From assembly GCA_050258555.1 (NCBI GenBank), contig JBLMZA010000168.1, positions 1 through 18,236 of the forward strand: a stretch of 18,236 bases of DNA, in the 5' to 3' direction. Under the pieces are notes generated by a model that had not been told where the DNA came from, searched no databases, and saw only the letters and a list, made by a program, of their open reading frames with translations. The stretch's first letter is position 1. Every line of letters begins with the position of its first letter. Positions 13,543-18,236 of the stretch are shown here, in pieces. Both the position numbers and the translations under genes were made by a program. The stretch is from CAISDA01 sp050258555 (GTDB lineage: Bacteria > Bacteroidota > Ignavibacteria > UBA10030 > UBA8401).

Positions 13543-16323
13543 TTACTTCTTCTTTTTCGCCGCTTTCTTTGCTGCGGGTTTTGCCGCCTTTTTCGCCGCG
13601 GGCTTCTTCGCCGCAGGCGCGTCGTTCAACGCTGCGCGGGCTGCCGCAAGGCGCGCGATCGGCACGCGGAACGGCGAGCAGCTCACGTAGTTCTGATTGA
13701 TCGAATGGCAGAACTCGACCGACGAGGGTTCGCCGCCGTGTTCGCCGCAGATGCCGACCTTCAGGTCGGGACGCACGGAGCGGCCCTTCTCGATGGCGAT
13801 CTTCATGAGCGAGCCGACGCCGTCGCGATCCAGCACTTCAAACGGATCCTTCGCGTAGATCTCTTCCTTCACATACGGCACGAGGAAGCGCGCCGCATCA
13901 TCGCGGGAGACGCCGAGTGTCGTCTGCGTGAGGTCGTTCGTGCCGAAGCTGAAGAATTCGGCGACCGTGGCGATCTCGTTGGCCGTGATCGCACCGCGCG
14001 GGACTTCGATCATCGTTCCCACGAGATACTTGATCTTCACGTTCTTCTCGGCCATCACTTCCGCTGCAACGCGGCGGACGATCTTTTCCTGGTTGGCGAG
14101 TTCCTTCACGTTGCCCACCAAGGGGATCATGATCTCGGGCGACACTTTCGTGCCCTCGGCGATCACGTTCGCGGCCGCTTCGAAAATGGCGCGCGACTGC
14201 ATCTCGGTGATTTCCGGGAAGATGATGCCCAGACGGCATCCGCGGAAGCCCAGCATCGGGTTGAACTCGTGCAAGCCTTCAACGCGCTGATGCACTTTTT
14301 CGAAGCTGATGCCCATCTGCTCGGCCAGCTCGCGCTGCTGCTTCTCTTCGTGCGGAACGAATTCGTGGAGCGGCGGATCGATCGTGCGGATGGTGACCGG
14401 ACGGCCGTCCATCGCGCGGAAGATGCCTTCGAAGTCCTCGCGCTGCAGGGGAAGCAGTTTCGCAAGGGCTGCCTTGCGCGCTTCGACCGTGTCGGCCAGG
14501 ATCATCTCGCGCATCGGACCGATCTTGCCTTCGCCGAAGAACATATGTTCGGTGCGGCAGAGACCGATGCCTTCGGCGCCGAATGCAACGGCGTTCGCGG
14601 CCTGATCGGGCTGATCGGCGTTCGTGCGGATATTCAAGCGGCGATACTTGTCGGCCCAGCTCATCACTTTCGCATACTGCTGGTAGACCGGAGCGTCCTT
14701 CGGATCCAAGGTCTTGTCGACGAGCACCTGAAGCACTTCCGAGGGCTTCGTGGCGACTTTGCCTTCGATCACTTCGCCTGTCGTGCCGTCGAGCGAAATC
14801 CAATCGCCTTCATTGAAGACCTTGCCCTTGACTTCCATCGTGTGCGTGGTGTAGTCGATATTGAGTTCGGGGCAGCCTGCGACGCAGACCTTGCCCATCT
14901 GGCGCGCCACAAGGGCCGCATGGCTTGTCATGCCGCCGCGGGCGGTCAGGATGCCTTCGGAGGCGTCCATGCCCTTGATGTCCTCGGGAGAGGTCTCGAT
15001 GCGCGTGAGAATGACGGCTTCGCCGCGCTTCTTCCACTCTTCGGCGTCGGGCGCGTTGAAGACCAGGCGGCCTGTTGCGGCGCCGGGACCGGCGTTCAGG
15101 CCCTTGGCCAGGAGACGGCCTTCAGCGATGGCGGCCTGCTTTTCCTTCACATCGAAAACCGGACGCAGAAGCTGGTTCAGCGATTCGGGCTCGATGCGCG
15201 AGAGGGCTTCCTTCTCGTTGATCAGGCGCTCGGCGACCATGTCGACGGCGATCTTGATCTGCGCGAATGCCGTGCGCTTTCCGACGCGGCACTGGAGCAT
15301 GTAGAGCTTGCCCTGCTGGATCGTGAACTCGACGTCCATCATGTCGCGGTAGTGCTTCTCGAGCTTCTTGCGGATCGCATCCAGCTGCTTGTAGAGCTTC
15401 GGCTCATCCTTCTCGAGCTGCGAGATGTGCAGCGGCGTGCGCGTGCCGGCCACGACATCCTCGCCCTGCGCGTTCATCAGGTATTCGCCGTAGAAATAAT
15501 TGTCGCCCGTTGCCGCATCGCGCGTGAATGCCACGCCCGTGCCGGAATCGAGTCCCATGTTGCCGAAGACCATCGACTGGATGTTGACGGCCGTGCCCCA
15601 TGCTTCGGGAATGTCGTACATCTTGCGGTAGGCGATGGCGCGCTCGTTGTTCCACGAGCTGAAGACGGCGCCGGCCGCACCCCAGAGCTGCTTCATGGGA
15701 TCCTGCGGGAAGTCGTGTCCGGTCCTCTCCTTGATCGCAGCCTTGAACAGACGCACGAGCTCTTTCAGATCTTCCGCCGTGAGGTCGGTATCGAGGTGGA
15801 TGCCTTTTTCCTTCTTCTTCTCTTCGATGATCACTTCGAACGGATCGATCTCATCCTTGTGTTCGGGCTTCAGGCCCAGGACGACGTCGCCGTACATCTG
15901 CACGAAGCGGCGGTAGGAATCATAGACGAAGCGTTCGTTGCCCGTCTTCTTCACGAGGCCTTCGGCCACCGTGTCGTTCAATCCGAGGTTGAGGATCGTG
16001 TCCATCATGCCCGGCATCGATGCGCGGGCGCCGGAGCGGACGGAGACGAGGAGCGGGTTTTTGGGATCGCCGAATTTCGCGCCCATCGCCTTTTCCACTT
16101 TCTTCAGTGCGGATTCGACTTCCGACTGGAGCGATTTGGGATATGTGCGCTTGTTGGCATAATAGTACGTGCAGACTTCCGTGGTGATGGTGAAGCCTGC
16201 GGGCACCGGCAAGCCGATGTTGACCATCTCGGCAAGGTTGGCGCCTTTGCCTCCGAGAAGATTCTTCATCTCGGCTTTTCCTTCGGCTTTTCCGTTGCCG
16301 AAGAAATAGACAAATTTAGGCAT
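13543..16323 (-). CDS. ppdK: Pyruvate, phosphate dikinase
   Basis: This 926-residue enzyme interconverts pyruvate, ATP and phosphate with PEP, AMP and pyrophosphate in the cytosol, linking glycolysis and gluconeogenesis. The N-terminal nucleotide-binding domain has LLGGKGANLAEM (about 22-33) and SVRSGARASMPGMMDT (about 94-109). The swivelling phosphohistidine domain has GGMTSHAALVARQMG with His468, and Thr466 where the regulatory threonine sits. The C-terminal pyruvate/PEP barrel has GFRGCRLG, SFGTNDLTQ and CGEHGGEP, with the catalytic Cys near 859. The family usually ends near residue 899 (IARLAAARAAL). Here about 27 further residues follow, made of AAKK-type repeats and ending KKKK, which is unusual. 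The start ATG has AAAGGA 13 nt upstream. It is monocistronic, with its own terminator. Confidence 0.97.
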   Translation of the reverse strand: MPKFVYFFGNGKAEGKAEMKNLLGGKGANLAEMVNIGLPVPAGFTITTEVCTYYYANKRTYPKSLQSEVESALKKVEKAMGAKFGDPKNPLLVSVRSGARASMPGMMDTILNLGLNDTVAEGLVKKTGNERFVYDSYRRFVQMYGDVVLGLKPEHKDEIDPFEVIIEEKKKEKGIHLDTDLTAEDLKELVRLFKAAIKERTGHDFPQDPMKQLWGAAGAVFSSWNNERAIAYRKMYDIPEAWGTAVNIQSMVFGNMGLDSGTGVAFTRDAATGDNYFYGEYLMNAQGEDVVAGTRTPLHISQLEKDEPKLYKQLDAIRKKLEKHYRDMMDVEFTIQQGKLYMLQCRVGKRTAFAQIKIAVDMVAERLINEKEALSRIEPESLNQLLRPVFDVKEKQAAIAEGRLLAKGLNAGPGAATGRLVFNAPDAEEWKKRGEAVILTRIETSPEDIKGMDASEGILTARGGMTSHAALVARQMGKVCVAGCPELNIDYTTHTMEVKGKVFNEGDWISLDGTTGEVIEGKVATKPSEVLQVLVDKTLDPKDAPVYQQYAKVMSWADKYRRLNIRTNADQPDQAANAVAFGAEGIGLCRTEHMFFGEGKIGPMREMILADTVEARKAALAKLLPLQREDFEGIFRAMDGRPVTIRTIDPPLHEFVPHEEKQQRELAEQMGISFEKVHQRVEGLHEFNPMLGFRGCRLGIIFPEITEMQSRAIFEAAANVIAEGTKVSPEIMIPLVGNVKELANQEKIVRRVAAEVMAEKNVKIKYLVGTMIEVPRGAITANEIATVAEFFSFGTNDLTQTTLGVSRDDAARFLVPYVKEEIYAKDPFEVLDRDGVGSLMKIAIEKGRSVRPDLKVGICGEHGGEPSSVEFCHSINQNYVSCSPFRVPIARLAAARAALNDAPAAKKPAAKKAAKPAAKKAAKKKK

Positions 16324-16348
16324 AGGTGAGTTCTATCCTTTCGGGTAT

Positions 16349-16377
16349 AGTATATTTGAAAAATGGATGATTCAGAA
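16349..16377 (-). promoter_or_regulatory. Possible promoter of ppdK
   Basis: On the minus strand TATACT (16354-16349) stands 17 nt after TTCTGA (16377-16372), a weak -35. The predicted start is about 20 nt before the ppdK ATG. The 209-bp gap to the M3 peptidase gene is AT-rich. It also holds a long AT-rich imperfect hairpin at 16485-16524 just after the peptidase stop; this is not a typical terminator. Confidence 0.4.
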
Positions 16378-16532
16378 ACGATCGAATCGGTACATGCTTT
16401 TTTTCACAGAACAAAAAAAGAAGACCACGTGCGCGTTCGAGAGAGACAATGCCCTCTTTTTTGCACGAAAGCACTGTAATATACGAAATTTCCTTGTAAA
16501 AAAGGATGGATTTTTTCAAATTTCACGCATTT

Positions 16533-18236
16533 TTATTGCTCAAGCCACTTCTGCCAGCCCTCGAAATTGAAGTCGCGGCCGAGGAAGTTTTTCACCAGCT
16601 GCGATGCGGGAAGCGATCCGCCGGGGGCGAGCACGGCATCCCGGTATTTCTTTGCCACGCCGGGAGCGAGCATATGCTGCCGGTCGAACTGCGTGAAAAA
16701 GTCCTTCGCGATCACGAGGCTCCACATATACGTGTAGTAAATGGCCGAATAGCCGTCCAGATGGCCGAATGAGGCGTACATGTGCGTTCCCGGCACGAAC
16801 GGATAGGGAATGTAGCGCTCGCGGATCGTCTTATTGAGCGTATCGAGATCGGTCGATTCCGGATTCCTGTCGTAGCACGAAAGCGACAGCTTCGCATAGG
16901 CCATCTGCTGGCGCACGTAGAGGCCCTTGCCGAATTCATCGGCCTTCTTCATCTGCGCCACAAGCTCCGACGGAATCGGCTTGCCCGTCTCATAATGCTT
17001 CGCGAATGTCTGCAGCGTCGGCGCATCCCACGCCCACTCTTCCAGGAGCTGCGAGGGCGCTTCCACAAAATCCCACTCGGTCTGTATGCCCGAGATGCCG
17101 ATCCACTTCTGTCGTCCCGCAAAGAGCGTGTGCAGCAAGTGACCGAACTCGTGGAAGAAGGTCTCGACATCCGAATGCTCCATGAGTCCCGGATCGCCTT
17201 CGATGCCGCCGGGGAAGTTGCAGATGAGTGCGCCTTCGGGAATCTGTTTTCCTTGAATGCCGTTTCGGATATTGAACTGCGCCGCGTGATTGTACTTGTT
17301 CTCTCTCGGATGCATGTCGAAATAGAAGCGGCCCAGGAGCGAATCGTTCTCGAACATCTCCCAGCACTCGACCGATTTGTCCCACACGGGCGCCTGCTCG
17401 TTGCGGCGGAATGTGACATCGAAGAGCCGGCTCATCACATCCAATACGCCCTGCTTCACGCGGTCATAGGGAAAGTAGGGACGCACCGACTGCGCATCGA
17501 AATTGTATTCGGCCTTGCGCACGAGTTCCGAATAGTACGCCGATTCCCATGCATTGACGACCGCGGCATCGGGCACATCCTGCTTCTTTCTGGCCAGAAC
17601 CTGCGCGTATTCCTTCCGGGCGCGCTCTTCGCTTGCCGAGGCGATGCGGTCGATGAAGTTCGACGCATTTTTTTCGGAAGCGGCCATTTTATCGGCCGTC
17701 ACATACGCCGCAAAATTCTCGAAGCCCAGGAGCGTGGCAAGCTCATGGCGCTTTTCCAGAAGACGCTTCAGGACATCGACATTCTTCGGATAGGCGCGGT
17801 TGTTGTATTCCATATACATCCGCTTGCGCAGCGCTTCGCTCTTTGCATACGTGAAGACCGGCACGGCATCGGGATAATTGATCGTGAGGCGGATGCGCCC
17901 GTCCGCTTCCGGCTTGTGGCGCTCGATGAAATCCTTCGGCAGTCCCTCGAGCTCCGATGCGTTTTCGGCGTAGACCGTGCGGACGTCGTCTCTGATATTG
18001 CGCGCGAATTCCTGTCCGATCAGCACGAGCTCGTCACGCAGCGCCTTGACCTTCGCGCGCGTCGCGTCATCCTTGTCCACGCCCGCCAATCGGAAATCGC
18101 GCAGCGTTTTTTCCACATAATACTTCGTCACGGCATCGGCGCCCGATAGATCCATCGACGAAAGCGCGTCGTAGACGTTCCTGTTGAGCGAAAGCTCCGA
18201 AGCGAAGGCCGAGACTTTCTGCGTGAATGTTTCGGC
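16533..18236 (-). CDS. M3 family metallopeptidase (oligopeptidase), N-terminus cut by window edge
   Basis: The frame is open to the window end and encodes the last 567 residues. The first visible residues (AETFTQKVSAFASELSLNRNVYDALSSMD) are in frame and typical of the family's N-terminal helices, so the ATG at 18155 is internal. M3 enzymes are usually close to 690 residues, so roughly 110-130 are missing. The zinc site is intact: HEFGH (17153-17139) supplies two His ligands and the catalytic Glu, and DFVEAPSQ supplies the third ligand Glu. The substrate-side motif GHLDGYSAIYYTYMW near the C-terminus is also present. These enzymes cleave short peptides, acting after Clp-type proteases in peptide turnover. 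Whether it is an oligopeptidase A or a dipeptidyl carboxypeptidase cannot be decided. No signal peptide can be checked. Confidence 0.93.
   Translation of the reverse strand, partial: AETFTQKVSAFASELSLNRNVYDALSSMDLSGADAVTKYYVEKTLRDFRLAGVDKDDATRAKVKALRDELVLIGQEFARNIRDDVRTVYAENASELEGLPKDFIERHKPEADGRIRLTINYPDAVPVFTYAKSEALRKRMYMEYNNRAYPKNVDVLKRLLEKRHELATLLGFENFAAYVTADKMAASEKNASNFIDRIASASEERARKEYAQVLARKKQDVPDAAVVNAWESAYYSELVRKAEYNFDAQSVRPYFPYDRVKQGVLDVMSRLFDVTFRRNEQAPVWDKSVECWEMFENDSLLGRFYFDMHPRENKYNHAAQFNIRNGIQGKQIPEGALICNFPGGIEGDPGLMEHSDVETFFHEFGHLLHTLFAGRQKWIGISGIQTEWDFVEAPSQLLEEWAWDAPTLQTFAKHYETGKPIPSELVAQMKKADEFGKGLYVRQQMAYAKLSLSCYDRNPESTDLDTLNKTIRERYIPYPFVPGTHMYASFGHLDGYSAIYYTYMWSLVIAKDFFTQFDRQHMLAPGVAKKYRDAVLAPGGSLPASQLVKNFLGRDFNFEGWQKWLEQ

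Noticed and set aside
13450..16329. A 959-codon open frame on the plus strand, antisense to the whole ppdK gene
   Set aside because: It mirrors ppdK codon by codon, shows no recognisable domain, and its His/Arg/Asp-rich composition is what the complement of a GC-rich gene yields.
16782..18149. A 455-codon plus-strand open frame
   Set aside because: It is antisense to the M3 peptidase, which has an intact zinc site; there is no domain in the shadow.

Overview
The window looks like a stretch of chromosome from a Gram-negative, moderately GC-rich bacterium. Outer-membrane and periplasmic proteins (DUF1207, DUF2279) sit beside a UVR-containing ClpC, an ApaG and a pyruvate phosphate dikinase. That combination suggests the wider FCB group (Chlorobiota, Ignavibacteria, Kapabacteria or a relative), but this is inference and no taxonomic marker is present. 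Expression signals look conventional: apaG has a Shine-Dalgarno AGGAGG, and sigma-70 type -35/-10 pairs with 17-nt spacers (for example TTGACT/TATATT and TTGTAA/TATAAT) precede several transcripts. The Bacteroidota-type promoter is not seen.

Layout. (1) 1-436: the C-terminal end of a tyrosine recombinase reads toward the 3' end of a tRNA-Asn gene, the usual edge of an integrative element whose body lies to the left, outside the window. (2) 437-1854: a QorB-like quinone reductase on the minus strand, then a 431-bp gap holding a near-consensus promoter with an operator-like inverted repeat, and further repeats in front of clpC. (3) 1855-4522: clpC with its terminator. (4) 4521-7430: a minus-strand run of Nudix hydrolase, apaG, a DUF2279 protein and a DUF1207-like outer-membrane protein. 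(5) 7584-9908: a large secreted glycoside-hydrolase-like protein on the plus strand. (6) 9999-10943: a D-2-hydroxyacid dehydrogenase on the minus strand. (7) 11073-13431: a two-gene plus-strand operon of a PAS sensor kinase and a receiver-kinase hybrid. (8) 13543-16323: pyruvate phosphate dikinase on the minus strand, with an odd lysine/alanine tail. (9) 16533 to the window end: an M3 metallopeptidase, truncated at its N-terminus by the window edge.

How the parts relate. Most of the window is housekeeping: protein quality control (ClpC, M3 peptidase), central carbon metabolism (PpdK, hydroxyacid dehydrogenase), redox protection (QorB), envelope proteins and signalling. The only clear mobile DNA is the left edge. 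Two of the three convergent intergenic gaps (9909-9998 and 13432-13542) carry copies of the same small GGGCGAA...TTCGCCC palindrome, probably a genome-wide REP-like repeat.

I found no CRISPR array, toxin-antitoxin pair, secondary-metabolite cluster or clearly new multi-gene system. The most worthwhile leads are the putative operator between qorB and clpC, the basic tail on PpdK, the unassigned GH-A type hydrolase, the kinase pair without an output regulator, and the REP-like palindromes.
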